Source: Actinomycetes bacterium
GTDB lineage: Bacteria > Actinomycetota > Actinomycetes > Propionibacteriales > Propionibacteriaceae
NCBI GenBank assembly: GCA_023419175.1
Contig: JAEZYG010000045.1
Coordinates: forward strand, 1-46,732
DNA length: 46,732 nucleotides
Direction of reading: 5' to 3'
In this document: piece after piece, positions 1-8,441 of the stretch
Layout of the letters: every line of letters begins with the position of its first letter
How positions within the stretch are numbered: the first letter of the stretch is position 1
Position numbers and translations under genes: made by a program
The notes under the pieces: generated by a model
The model's input: only the letters and a program-made list of their open reading frames with translations
Databases searched by the model: none
Told to the model about the DNA's origin: nothing

Positions 1-940
1 CCTTTCCACCAGCTTCATAGAAGGTCTTGCGTCCACGAATGTTGATCTCTTCCAATGTTTCCAAACAGTCGGTAACAAAAGCTGGTGAGAGGATAGCTAC
101 CTTCTTTCCCTCTCTTCCCAATTGCTCGAGAGTGGATGAGGTATCAGGTCCTAGCCAGCGTTGTGGGCCAAGACGCGACTGATAGGAGATAGTGATCTCT
201 TTATCCCAATTCAGTTGTTCAGCGAGAGCTGAGGTGAACGTGCGACTTTGCTGACGATAACAGGTGAGATATCCAGGATGATGATGGGTGCAACAATCTT
301 TATCTTGATATCGATATGACCACCAGCGATGTCCGCCAGTGCGATCGGCTGAACGGATATAGCTTTCGGGCAGTCCGTGGAAGCTGACCACAAGATGATC
401 GATATCGCGACCTTCCAGATGAGAGCGGACATGATCGGTCATGATATCGAGATAGTCAGCATCGTCATTGAAAGGACGGTGAAGATGGATACGAAGATTG
501 AGATCGAATAAGTTGAGAACCCGTGAGACCTCATCGAAGGCTGTCTGTGTAGTCGGGCCGGAAAATTGCGGATACATCGCGATCAGATAGATCTCTCGAT
601 ATCCCTTCTCGCTTAAGGATCGAAGAGCTGATTCGATAGACGGTTGTCCATAGCGCATGGCAATTTCGACCGGCATATCGACCAATGTGGCGATACGATC
701 GCGCAAGCGGTAGCTCAAGGCGATCAGAGGGGAACCATCTGATGTCCAGATAGCGCGATATGCCTCAGCAGAGGAACGCGGACGACGCGGCAAGATCATC
801 CCTTTGACGATGAGAGCTCGGAGTGGCCAGGGAAGATCGATCACATAGGGATCCATGAGAAATTCATCCAAATAATCCCTCACGTCGGATTCCGATGTGG
901 ATGCTGGGGAACCAAGGTTAACCAGAAGAGCTGCACGCAT
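1..940 (-). CDS. hemH: Ferrochelatase, 3' end outside window
   Basis: Inserts ferrous iron into a porphyrin at the end of heme synthesis. The frame is open from an ATG at 940 to the window edge, giving about 313 residues without the C-terminus. It begins MRAALLVNLGSP, has the motif PRRPRSSAEAYRAIW, the catalytic-histidine motif SFHGLPESY (His188), and near the edge the conserved acidic motif CLETLEEI. A cysteine/histidine-rich patch, DCCTHHHPGYLTC, lies around residues 212-224. The N-terminal motifs resemble ferrochelatases of Gram-negative groups, not the GGPE...NVTRGR start of usual actinobacterial coproporphyrin ferrochelatase, so the substrate (protoporphyrin or coproporphyrin) is uncertain. 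The gene is divergent from yaaA. No Shine-Dalgarno sequence is seen, and a TACACT box lies six bases before the ATG. Confidence 0.93.
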   Translation of the reverse strand, partial: MRAALLVNLGSPASTSESDVRDYLDEFLMDPYVIDLPWPLRALIVKGMILPRRPRSSAEAYRAIWTSDGSPLIALSYRLRDRIATLVDMPVEIAMRYGQPSIESALRSLSEKGYREIYLIAMYPQFSGPTTQTAFDEVSRVLNLFDLNLRIHLHRPFNDDADYLDIMTDHVRSHLEGRDIDHLVVSFHGLPESYIRSADRTGGHRWWSYRYQDKDCCTHHHPGYLTCYRQQSRTFTSALAEQLNWDKEITISYQSRLGPQRWLGPDTSSTLEQLGREGKKVAILSPAFVTDCLETLEEINIRGRKTFYEAGGK

Positions 941-946
941 GAGGAG

Positions 947-952
947 AGTGTA
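947..952 (-). promoter_or_regulatory. -10 box for leaderless hemH transcript
   Basis: On the minus strand TACACT is followed by six bases and then the hemH ATG, so transcription would start at or next to the start codon. No convincing -35 element is visible. The same spacing recurs at yaaA, pyk, polA and the hydrolase at 41071. Confidence 0.5.
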
Positions 953-1031
953 TCTAGTGTAAGAAGGAAAAAAGAGAAGACAAGACGGAGAAAAACGGCG
1001 ACATAGCGTCTCAATTTTTGCATAGAGCTCC

Positions 1032-1037
1032 TAAAAT
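1032..1037 (+). promoter_or_regulatory. -10 box for leaderless yaaA transcript
   Basis: TAAAAT is followed by six bases and then the ATG at 1044. This favours 1044 over the in-frame ATG at 1038, which would abut the -10 box. The -35 region is not recognisable. Confidence 0.5.
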
Positions 1038-1043
1038 ATGACC

Positions 1044-1823
1044 ATGTTGGTTCTTCTCTCGCCCGCAAAATCTTTGGACGAGTCCTCACCTCTACGCACT
1101 CCGCGTTGCACTCAGCCTCGTCTGCTCGATCAATCAGAAGCTCTCATCGAGATCATGCGCACCTATTCGGTAGCAGATCTGAGAAAACTTATGAAAATCT
1201 CTGAAGAGCTCGCAGAGCTGAACGTGGAAAGATATCGCGATTTTGAAACTCCATTCAATGAGCACAACGCGCGTCCAGCGATTGCCATGTTCACAGGTGA
1301 CGTCTATCAAGGAATGGATGCTTATCACCGTTTTCAAGCAGATGACTACGAACAAGCTCAGCGCGTCCTACGCATCCTTTCTGGGCTCTATGGGCTTTTA
1401 CGTCCCCTCGATTTGATGCAGGCATATCGATTGGAGATGGGGACGAAGGTGCCCAGTAGACGTGGAGAAGATCTCTATGAGTGGTGGGCAGATCGCATCA
1501 CCTCTTTAATCCGTGAAGATCTGGATGAGTCTCCGGGGGAAAAATGCGTGATAAACCTGGCGTCCAATGAATATTTCTCTGCTGTGCAACCCCACGATTT
1601 ACCCTGTGTCATCTCTCCACGCTTTGAGGATCTGTCATCTAAAGGAGAACGTAAAATCATCTCCTTCCATGCGAAAAGAGCTCGCGGCATGATGGCCGGC
1701 TGGATCGTGAGAGAAAAGATTGACACACCCGACCAGCTTGTTCATTTCGATGAAAGTGGATATCGCTATGATCCCGAGGTATCGACTGAGGAAGTCCCCG
1801 TATTTTTCAGAGGGAAGAAATAA
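1044..1823 (+). CDS. yaaA: YaaA family protein (DUF328, peroxide stress / iron)
   Basis: A 259-residue protein of the YaaA family. In E. coli YaaA limits free intracellular iron during hydrogen peroxide stress and protects DNA; its biochemistry is only partly known. The start MLVLLSPAKSLDE matches the family start (M-L-x-L-L-S-P-A-K), and the body contains FTGDVYQGM, RILSGLYGLLRPLD, NLASNEYFSA and KRARGMMAGWIV, all family blocks. An ATG six bases upstream (1038) is possible but is disfavoured by the family N-terminus and by the -10 box. Head-to-head with hemH, which places two iron-related genes on one short intergenic region. The stop is TAA, followed by a hairpin. Confidence 0.92.
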   Translation: MLVLLSPAKSLDESSPLRTPRCTQPRLLDQSEALIEIMRTYSVADLRKLMKISEELAELNVERYRDFETPFNEHNARPAIAMFTGDVYQGMDAYHRFQADDYEQAQRVLRILSGLYGLLRPLDLMQAYRLEMGTKVPSRRGEDLYEWWADRITSLIREDLDESPGEKCVINLASNEYFSAVQPHDLPCVISPRFEDLSSKGERKIISFHAKRARGMMAGWIVREKIDTPDQLVHFDESGYRYDPEVSTEEVPVFFRGKK

Positions 1824-1855
1824 TCTCTAGCGATATCGTTTCATAAGAATATCTG

Positions 1856-1891
1856 CCTGTGTGGGCTATCTATCGTGACAGCCCACACAGG
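1856..1891. terminator. Bidirectional terminator hairpin between yaaA and uraA
   Basis: A perfect 12-base inverted repeat (1856-1867 with 1880-1891) encloses a 12-base loop between two convergent genes. Neither side has a strong T tract, so efficiency is uncertain, but position and symmetry fit a shared terminator. Confidence 0.6.
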
Positions 1892-1896
1892 TAGCG

Positions 1897-3369
1897 TCAG
1901 CGCTCTTTAGCTATGCGACGCGGATCGGTCTCGGGAGCTGGACGTATCGCAGATTCCGTATATGCCCCTGGACGGTGAACCACGAGAGTTGCTCCCTCGG
2001 CGGCAGCGACCATTTCATGAGGCGCTAAAGCGCGAGCTAGATGGTAAAGCAGGACGGTGACGATCGTTCCCAAAGCTATACCTGAGATGGTGAGTTTGTC
2101 GTTGATGACCAAGCTCACATCTCCAATGCCGATGATAATGCCAGCTGCCAGGGGAACAAGGTTGACAGGATTGCCGAAATCAACCTGATTTTCTTTCCAG
2201 ATCTTGGCTCCGAGAAGACCGATCATGCCGTAGAGAACCACACAGATACCTCCGAGCACACCTCCCGGAGTCGCCGAGATGATCGCCCCGAATTTAGGGG
2301 AGAAACCGAAAAGGATCGCCACAATAGAGGCGACGACATAGGCAGCTGTTGAATAGACGCGTGTTGCTGCCATGACGCCGATATTTTCTGAATAGGTCGT
2401 TGTCGGTCCAGCACCCAGAGCGGTGGCGAGCATCGAGGTGAACCCGTCAGCTCCAATCGCACGTCCCATATAGTGATCGAGATCTTTGCCGGTCATTTCC
2501 GCAACCGCTTTCACATGTCCGGTATTTTCAGCGATCAAAGCGATCAAAACCGGTAAAGCTACCAAGGCATAGGTGAAGCTGAACTGAGGGGTATGAAAAC
2601 CGACGACATTATCGTTCGATCCGAATGTCCAATGAGCCAGATCTGTTATAGGAGGGAAACCGATCCAGGCGGCATCGTGAACTTTCGACCAGTCAACCCT
2701 CAATACCTGCTGAACGCTTCCATCTGCGGCTAGGGTCGTCATCGGACCGAAGACGATATCGGCTATAGCGCTCAGAAGGTAGCCGATAATCAGGGAGAGG
2801 AAGATCGCGATACGTCCAGCAAAACCTCGCAATCCGACCGAAAGAACGATGACGATAATCATGACGCTAAAGGCGATCCATTGATCCTGTGGCCAATAGG
2901 TTCTGGCTACGACAGGAGCGAGATTGAAACCGATCAACATGACCACTGCCCCCGTTACGGCGGGAGGTAAGACGCGGTGAATGATCTGAGAGCCAGCGAA
3001 ATGAATGATGATGCCGACGATGAATAGACCCACTCCACACCAAAAGACAGCTCCCGATACGTGAGCGGGATTACCCCCTTGAGAATAGATGGCGGTGGCG
3101 ACACCGACGAAGGAAGCTGAAGAGCCTAAATAGCTGGGGACGCGATGGCGAACGACCACTAAAAAGATCAGGGTCGCGATGCCGCTCATCATCACAGCAA
3201 GCTGAGGGTTCAATCCCATGAGTAATGGGAATACGAAAGTCGCTCCAAACATCGCCACGACATGTTGGGCGCCCAGACCGACCGTCTTTCCCCACGTTAA
3301 ACGCTCCCGTGGGCCAACAACGCTGTCAGGAGCTAGATGACCGTTATTGTGCAATGACCAAATTGCCAT
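1897..3369 (-). CDS. uraA: Uracil/xanthine permease, NCS2 family
   Basis: A 490-residue polytopic membrane protein of the nucleobase-cation symporter-2 family, which imports uracil or a related base with protons. It shows the family blocks QHVVAMFGATFVFPLLMGL near residue 36, GSSASFVG, the proton/substrate-site motif LIAENTGH and the signature GAGPTTTYSENIGVMA with its conserved glutamate. UraA is the best guess; xanthine or uric acid members look similar. A good ribosome binding site (GGAAAGG) lies just upstream of the ATG. It follows the transglutaminase gene by 91 bases on the same strand, a gap in which I see no clear promoter or pyrimidine attenuator. The stop TGA is followed by the shared hairpin. 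Confidence 0.9.
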   Translation of the reverse strand: MAIWSLHNNGHLAPDSVVGPRERLTWGKTVGLGAQHVVAMFGATFVFPLLMGLNPQLAVMMSGIATLIFLVVVRHRVPSYLGSSASFVGVATAIYSQGGNPAHVSGAVFWCGVGLFIVGIIIHFAGSQIIHRVLPPAVTGAVVMLIGFNLAPVVARTYWPQDQWIAFSVMIIVIVLSVGLRGFAGRIAIFLSLIIGYLLSAIADIVFGPMTTLAADGSVQQVLRVDWSKVHDAAWIGFPPITDLAHWTFGSNDNVVGFHTPQFSFTYALVALPVLIALIAENTGHVKAVAEMTGKDLDHYMGRAIGADGFTSMLATALGAGPTTTYSENIGVMAATRVYSTAAYVVASIVAILFGFSPKFGAIISATPGGVLGGICVVLYGMIGLLGAKIWKENQVDFGNPVNLVPLAAGIIIGIGDVSLVINDKLTISGIALGTIVTVLLYHLARALAPHEMVAAAEGATLVVHRPGAYTESAIRPAPETDPRRIAKER

Positions 3370-3460
3370 ATCTCTACCTTTCCAAGCGGGCAGTCTAAAT
3401 CCTCAATGGCAGGAAGGAATAATTCTGTGGCAAAGGATCTCCTCTTTTCTTGGACGCCTC

Positions 3461-5527
3461 TTATGGAAGACGTCGAAAAATCGATGACGGGAAAAGGAAG
3501 ATCGCGATACGGCGTCGATGGGATAGAGCGGAATAGAGAGAATTGACAATGGTATTCAACTCTTTATCAAGATCGGGATATGCCCTCATCTGAGCGGCAT
3601 AGCGCGCCTCTTGCTCTGCGGTAGCTAAACGTCTGACGGCTTTATGGCAATCAGGAGGGAATTGGGCGATCAGCGTTGAACAGATGCTTTGAGGAGTTTG
3701 TCCTTCCCAGCGATACCCGCAATCGACAGCTATAGCGGCCAATTCCGTCCATATGCCCCCAACCTTTTTTGAAGGATCGCTGGAGTGCAGACGGTGATAG
3801 CGCTGCGCAGAGCGAATAGAGCGCGGAACGGCAAGAAGCAGGATGAGAATAATAGCGGCGATCAATGGCCGTAGAAGAGATATGTGAGGTATGGAGGAAG
3901 TCTCAGCATGATCCTCTTGAGGCTGAGAAGGTGTGGAGGTGATCTGTTGGGAAGGTGGAATGGTCTCTTGAGTGGGCTCGCTACCGTTCTCACCTCTTTC
4001 AAGGTGATCGCCATTATCAAAAGTGGCTGGCTGGGAAGATGAGGGGACAGTCACTTCAAAAGGCACCCATCCGAGATGGTCAAAATACAGCTCAGTCCAA
4101 GCATGCATATCGTGGGATGTGACCAGATAGCTGCCGTCATCTTGACGATCTCCTGGTGAGAATCCGATAGCAACGCGTGATGGAATACCTGCGATACGTG
4201 CCATCAAAGCCATGGACGAGGCAAAGTGGATGCAATATCCGCGGTGATCGTTGAATAAGAAATTTTCAATTGTGGAATAGCCACTCCCCGACGGGGGAGT
4301 CAAAGTATAGGTGAAGCGTTCGGGATCTCGCAGATAATCTTGCAAAATCAAGGCTTTTTCCCCATCTGTGGAAGCTGAATCAGTCAGATCATGAGTGAGG
4401 GAGACGATAGCATCAGGAAGATAATCGGGAAGGAAAGTCGTAATCGACTCTTCAGGAGAGCCTGCGAAAGATTGCGCGATAGTGTCGCGATCGTTTAGGG
4501 CAGCGATACTGCTGACGTGATAGCTCATGCCATCGAGGCTTGCTGGATCATCAGAGGAGACATTGACGATCGTGAGTGTTTGTGGATTGTGCATCCATCG
4601 TCCTGAGGTGTTCCACTTTCTGGGGGCATAGGGAGCCGGGAGATAGGATGAGTTAAAGGAGAGGATCGAGATATCGGTCTCGATAGCCTGTCCAGCATTT
4701 TCCAACCCAGGAACTGATGTGACTGACCTGTCTGTCAAGGTCATATCGGCTTGTTTCCAACCGCGCACTTCGGGGATGGAAAGGGAGGCTAGACGCAGAT
4801 AGATACCCTCCGAGGAAGATGTGCGATAGGTCAATACATCGATATCTTGTGGGCGACGAAGATGTGCTTCCAGATCGATGCTGGGGTCGCGCAATTGAAT
4901 CTCAACGGGTTTTTTATGCCAGATCGGTTCGTCAAAACCGATCAAAATGCTGCTGACGATAGCGACGATGAGGGCGATCGCAGTGGTAAAGATCGTCAAG
5001 AAGACAACGGCATATCCGCGTACACGATGAGGTGAGGATAGTCCGCGTGGCCATAATTTGATGTGATCGAAAGTGCGTGAGCTGAGCAAAATTGCCCATG
5101 CGATTCCCAATGCTGCTATCGATGTCCAATCGTGATCTTTATGAACGATAGCGGTGTATGCATAGGGAGGGAGCAATACGATACAGGCGGCGATGACATT
5201 ACGTCCTGTGATGAAAAGGATATCGACTGCGATGATCTCTGCAGCTGCAAGAGCTAGAGGAATGACGATATGGCTCGGTATCTGCAGGCTATAACAGATG
5301 ATCGCGGCGATGAAGACAAGTCCACATTGTATTAGGTGAGCGCCATATGGACGTCGGGTGAGAAAGCGGATGAGCTGAGCCGATCCCCCTAGGACAAGGA
5401 CGCAAAGGATGACCCATACGGCTGTTCTCACATCATCATCGTGGTGGGTGATGATCGCATGTGCTGGCCATAGGGCGCAAAGAGTGGCGATCATGCTGAG
5501 CAGGCTATTGCGCAATGAGGCTGTCAT
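3461..5527 (-). CDS. Membrane-anchored transglutaminase-like protein (TgpA type)
   Basis: A 688-residue protein with about six N-terminal membrane segments, an extracytoplasmic region, a transglutaminase-like core, a further membrane segment (around ALLRPLIAAIILILLLAV-like residues) and a cytoplasmic DUF4129-like tail. The core has GYCIHFAS with the catalytic Cys432 and HDMHAWTELYF with His475; the third position, in GWVPFEVT, is Glu rather than Asp, as in many TgpA relatives. The start is taken at 5527, where ATG overlaps the TGA of the DUF58 gene (ATGA); an open extension to 5602 is a shadow. It is the third gene of a moxR / DUF58 / transglutaminase operon, a conserved set whose role (possibly envelope protein processing or cross-linking) is unproven. 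Confidence 0.85.
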   Translation of the reverse strand: MTASLRNSLLSMIATLCALWPAHAIITHHDDDVRTAVWVILCVLVLGGSAQLIRFLTRRPYGAHLIQCGLVFIAAIICYSLQIPSHIVIPLALAAAEIIAVDILFITGRNVIAACIVLLPPYAYTAIVHKDHDWTSIAALGIAWAILLSSRTFDHIKLWPRGLSSPHRVRGYAVVFLTIFTTAIALIVAIVSSILIGFDEPIWHKKPVEIQLRDPSIDLEAHLRRPQDIDVLTYRTSSSEGIYLRLASLSIPEVRGWKQADMTLTDRSVTSVPGLENAGQAIETDISILSFNSSYLPAPYAPRKWNTSGRWMHNPQTLTIVNVSSDDPASLDGMSYHVSSIAALNDRDTIAQSFAGSPEESITTFLPDYLPDAIVSLTHDLTDSASTDGEKALILQDYLRDPERFTYTLTPPSGSGYSTIENFLFNDHRGYCIHFASSMALMARIAGIPSRVAIGFSPGDRQDDGSYLVTSHDMHAWTELYFDHLGWVPFEVTVPSSSQPATFDNGDHLERGENGSEPTQETIPPSQQITSTPSQPQEDHAETSSIPHISLLRPLIAAIILILLLAVPRSIRSAQRYHRLHSSDPSKKVGGIWTELAAIAVDCGYRWEGQTPQSICSTLIAQFPPDCHKAVRRLATAEQEARYAAQMRAYPDLDKELNTIVNSLYSALSHRRRIAIFLFPSSIFRRLP

Positions 5528-6768
5528 CTGCTCCCCCGTGAATACTGTGATGACCATGCCGATGCGACTGATGTGTGTGCAGTGACGATCACAGCATTCC
5601 ACCCGCCCTCTTCCAAGATCGCGGCGCTTTCATCGGCTGAAAGGAAATCGTTCTCTGTCGGCGTTTCATCGAAAGAAAGGGCATCGATGACGAAGGCTGT
5701 AGCCTGATCGGAATTGCCACGCATATCGGCAAGAGCGTAAATATCTTCCTGGCGGCTAAGACCGATGATGGCATAGCAGCTATCGGCTCTGCCGTGATGG
5801 CTTAGCGCCTGGCAGGCAGTCGATAGTGAGATCATCTCCACCTTATGCATATCGATTAGATAATCGATCATCAACGAATCGCGATCTGCCGCCGTGGGTT
5901 CGAAACGCGAGATCTGTCCCCATGCATCACCGATTGCGATCGTTGACTGTGCGCTCATGGGAAGATGACATAGTGAGGCAAGAAGAGTCATCGCCCATTC
6001 AAAAGAATCTGCCGTCCCATATCCGCGATGTGCTTCGTAGCGGTTATCGATAAGAATTCGCAATCCGCAGCGAGGGCTTTCTTCCTCGCGGCGAACCATC
6101 AATTCTCCTGTTTTTGCTGTCGCTTTCCAGTGCAGACGCCGTCTCTCATCTCCGCGTTGATAGGGGCGGATTAAAACATCGTCGCTGCTTTGACGTCCAA
6201 GGTGAGGGCTTGAGGAATTATTGCCATAGGTATGTCCATAGTGATCTGTCGATGTCAGATCGACAATGGTCGGTAAGACTTTCACGGTCGACGTAGCGGT
6301 GAAGGCCATATCGTGCCGGGCAATCCCCAAAGGGTCGAAAGAACGCACCAGCAAAGGGCCAACACGATGACGTCCTCGTACAGCAGCTACGATCTGATAG
6401 CTCACATCGTGAGTCCATGAACGCAGAGGACTGGAGATGCCAAAACGCGGACGTCTGCCACTGCCATAGGGGACGACTTCTTCGCAGTGAAGCAAACGTC
6501 CATATGTGCGCTGATCCCCTGAGATGGTGAGAGAGATATCTAAGCAGCTTCCTGCAGGAAGAGCGTCTGCAGGGACGCGGCGTTGATGATGTAATCCCTT
6601 GAGAGGAACGGAAGCGATCGCTAAAGAGATGATGCACAGCGCCAAGATGAAAGCGCTTATCCGATAGATCGCCATACTTTGGGTGAGGAAAGCTGCTATC
6701 AGCCCGATTGCGCTTAGGCAGACTAAACCTTTACCTCGGCGAGTGAAGCGATGCCATATCGAGGTCAC
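5524..6768 (-). CDS. DUF58 domain protein, MoxR partner
   Basis: A 414-residue protein starting at GTG (6768), with two hydrophobic segments near the N-terminus (about residues 15-55) and a DUF58 domain containing the family block IRPYQRGDERRRLHWKATA followed by ELMVRREEE. DUF58 proteins are predicted to have a von Willebrand-A-like fold and to work with MoxR ATPases; biochemical function is not established. The gene begins one base after the moxR stop and ends overlapping the start of the transglutaminase gene, so the three are almost surely translated from one message. Confidence 0.87.
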   Translation of the reverse strand: MTSIWHRFTRRGKGLVCLSAIGLIAAFLTQSMAIYRISAFILALCIISLAIASVPLKGLHHQRRVPADALPAGSCLDISLTISGDQRTYGRLLHCEEVVPYGSGRRPRFGISSPLRSWTHDVSYQIVAAVRGRHRVGPLLVRSFDPLGIARHDMAFTATSTVKVLPTIVDLTSTDHYGHTYGNNSSSPHLGRQSSDDVLIRPYQRGDERRRLHWKATAKTGELMVRREEESPRCGLRILIDNRYEAHRGYGTADSFEWAMTLLASLCHLPMSAQSTIAIGDAWGQISRFEPTAADRDSLMIDYLIDMHKVEMISLSTACQALSHHGRADSCYAIIGLSRQEDIYALADMRGNSDQATAFVIDALSFDETPTENDFLSADESAAILEEGGWNAVIVTAHTSVASAWSSQYSRGSR

Positions 6769-6769
6769 G

Positions 6770-7774
6770 TCAGCGTCCTTGAGGGACAGGAATGTGAGTG
6801 CAGATATCGGAAATAATCTCTTCGCTGCTAAGTCCGTTGAGTCGAGAGTGAGCGGATACGATCACGCGGTGTGCCAGGAGGGGGACTGCCAATGTGGAGA
6901 TATCGTCTGGAATAACATAGGTACGATTCTTCATCGCGGCACGGGTTTTGGAAGCTCTCAATAGATGTAAAGCTCCACGCGGAGCTACCCCTAAAGAAAG
7001 GCGTTTGTCTGTACGGGTTTTAGCGCAGATATCGACGATATATCCCTTGAGCTGTTCGCTGAGATAGATCGAGTCAATCTGTTGGCTGAAATGGGCGATC
7101 CTGTGGCTATCGCAGACGGGTTGAAGATCGGCGAGGGGGTCACGATCTCCATGGGCCTCTAGAAGAGCGATCTCAGCTTCTTTCGTCGGATAACCCATCG
7201 ATGTTTTGATCCAGAAGCGATCCTGTTGGGCCTCAGGGAGGGGATAGGTTCCTTCCATCTCGATGGGATTTTGTGTGGCGATCACCATGAAAGGTTGGGG
7301 AAGCGGACGACTGATCCCATCTACGGTGACCTGCCCTTCTGCCATCGCCTCAAGGAGAGCTGATTGAGTCTTTGGCGAGGCTCGGTTGATCTCGTCTGCA
7401 ATGACGATCGAGGCGAAGATAGGTCCTTCGTTGAAAGTGAATTCAGATCGAGATTGATCCCATATCGACACGCCGGTGATATCGGAGGGCAACAGGTCGG
7501 GGGTGAATTGGATTCGTCCTATAGGGGTGTTGATGGAACGGGCGAGAGCTTTAGCCAACATCGTCTTACCGACGCCTGGAATGTCTTCGATGAGCAGATG
7601 TCCACGGGAGAGCAAGACGAGAATGGCGTAATCGATCTGTTCATCCTTACCCCAGATGACCGAGGCGATCGCGCGGTGGAGCTGTTGAGCCACCTGAGAG
7701 ATGGAATAGACGGTCTTATCCAAGGATGTCTCATAGGAATTCACGTCCCCATCGTATAGGGCGCGATGATCCAT
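6770..7774 (-). CDS. MoxR family AAA+ ATPase
   Basis: A 334-residue AAA+ ATPase of the MoxR family, thought to act as a chaperone-like remodeller for DUF58/VWA partners. Walker A is GVGKT at residues 67-71 (EDIPGVGKTM), Walker B is VIADEIN, and NEGPIFASI, PQPFMVIATQNP and GTYPLPEAQQDRF are family blocks including sensor 1 and the arginine region. The start is taken at the ATG at 7774 (MDHRALYDG); the frame is open to 7900 but that extension runs through the MraZ boxes and is proline/histidine rich without family similarity. No strong ribosome binding site is seen. It heads a minus-strand operon divergent from mraZ. Confidence 0.88.
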   Translation of the reverse strand: MDHRALYDGDVNSYETSLDKTVYSISQVAQQLHRAIASVIWGKDEQIDYAILVLLSRGHLLIEDIPGVGKTMLAKALARSINTPIGRIQFTPDLLPSDITGVSIWDQSRSEFTFNEGPIFASIVIADEINRASPKTQSALLEAMAEGQVTVDGISRPLPQPFMVIATQNPIEMEGTYPLPEAQQDRFWIKTSMGYPTKEAEIALLEAHGDRDPLADLQPVCDSHRIAHFSQQIDSIYLSEQLKGYIVDICAKTRTDKRLSLGVAPRGALHLLRASKTRAAMKNRTYVIPDDISTLAVPLLAHRVIVSAHSRLNGLSSEEIISDICTHIPVPQGR

Positions 7775-7784
7775 TTGAGGGAAA

Positions 7785-7850
7785 GTGGTGTCGAGAATGG
7801 GGTAGGTGGTGTGAAAGTGGAGAAAAGTGGAGTAAAGTGGTGCGCAATGG
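7785..7850 (+). promoter_or_regulatory. MraZ operator: ladder of GTGG boxes
   Basis: GTGG or ATGG tetrads recur at 7797, 7817, 7827, 7837 and 7847 in exact 10-base register, with two more slightly off register at 7785 and 7806. Direct repeats spaced by one helical turn are the known kind of MraZ binding site upstream of mraZ. A possible -10 box, TAAAGT (7833-7838), lies inside the ladder, so binding would block mraZ transcription. The ladder also covers the region just upstream of moxR, so the divergent operon could share the control. Confidence 0.8.
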
Positions 7851-7886
7851 AGGAAATGTCGTGCTCGTGTGAGGGGGAGATGTCGA

Positions 7887-8315
7887 ATGTTTCTCGGCAC
7901 CTATACGCCCAAACTCGACGCCAAGGGGCGTTTCTTCCTGCCTGCGAAATTCCGTCCAGAACTCAGTGAGGGATTGGTCATCACCCGCGGACAAGACCGT
8001 TCTTTAGCGGTCTACCCGATGGACACCTTCACCGAGATCACCCGTCAGGTCATGACCGCTCCTGCGACGGTTCGTCAGGTGCGCGACTATCAGCGCATGT
8101 TGGCGGCATCAGCCAGCGACGAGATACCCGATAAACAGGGTCGCATCATGATCCCCGCAGCATTGCGAAGCTATGCGGGATTGACAGATGAGATCGTCGT
8201 CATTGGAGCAATCGACAGGGTAGAGATTTGGGATCCGCAGACATGGGAGGAATATTCCTCCAGCCAGGAGGAGATTTTCTCAGATCTTAACGAGGAGCTC
8301 TTCACGGCGAAGTGA
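7887..8315 (+). CDS. mraZ: MraZ, transcriptional regulator of the dcw cluster
   Basis: A 142-residue protein of two AbrB-like MraZ repeats. It begins MFLGTYTPKLDAKGRFFLPA, the canonical N-terminus, and the second repeat has DKQGRIMIPAALRSYA. MraZ forms rings and represses or modulates the division/cell wall operon by binding repeats before its own gene, which are present here. The start at 7887 is chosen over an upstream GTG at 7869 because of the family N-terminus and a GGGGGAG ribosome binding site eight bases before it. First gene of the dcw operon; the stop is TGA. Confidence 0.95.
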   Translation: MFLGTYTPKLDAKGRFFLPAKFRPELSEGLVITRGQDRSLAVYPMDTFTEITRQVMTAPATVRQVRDYQRMLAASASDEIPDKQGRIMIPAALRSYAGLTDEIVVIGAIDRVEIWDPQTWEEYSSSQEEIFSDLNEELFTAK

Positions 8316-8322
8316 TACGAAG

Positions 8323-8422
8323 CTATGCCTTGAGGTTCTGGTCCGGTGCGGCGCCCTGACGCATCCTTCCCCGGCGCCAGGTAGCATCTAACGACGCATC
8401 GGGCTAGATCCCCAAGGCATAG
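8323..8422 (+). ncRNA. Structured leader between mraZ and rsmH, probable mraW RNA motif
   Basis: A 10-base perfect inverted repeat (8323-8332 with 8413-8422), extended by two more pairs past one mismatch, closes an 80-base domain. Inside, GGCGCC at 8350-8355 pairs with GGCGCC at 8373-8378, or alternatively CTGG (8338) with CCAG (8377). A structured RNA called the mraW motif is known in actinobacteria at exactly this place, in front of the 16S rRNA methyltransferase gene; I assign it by position and architecture, not by alignment. Its function is unknown; it may set expression of the downstream cell wall genes. Confidence 0.65.
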
Positions 8423-8441
8423 TTCTGACTGGGAGGGACGC

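Noticed and set aside
7775..7900. A 42-residue N-terminal extension of MoxR
   Set aside because: The stretch is the MraZ box ladder read in reverse, rich in His, Pro and Phe, and unlike MoxR proteins.
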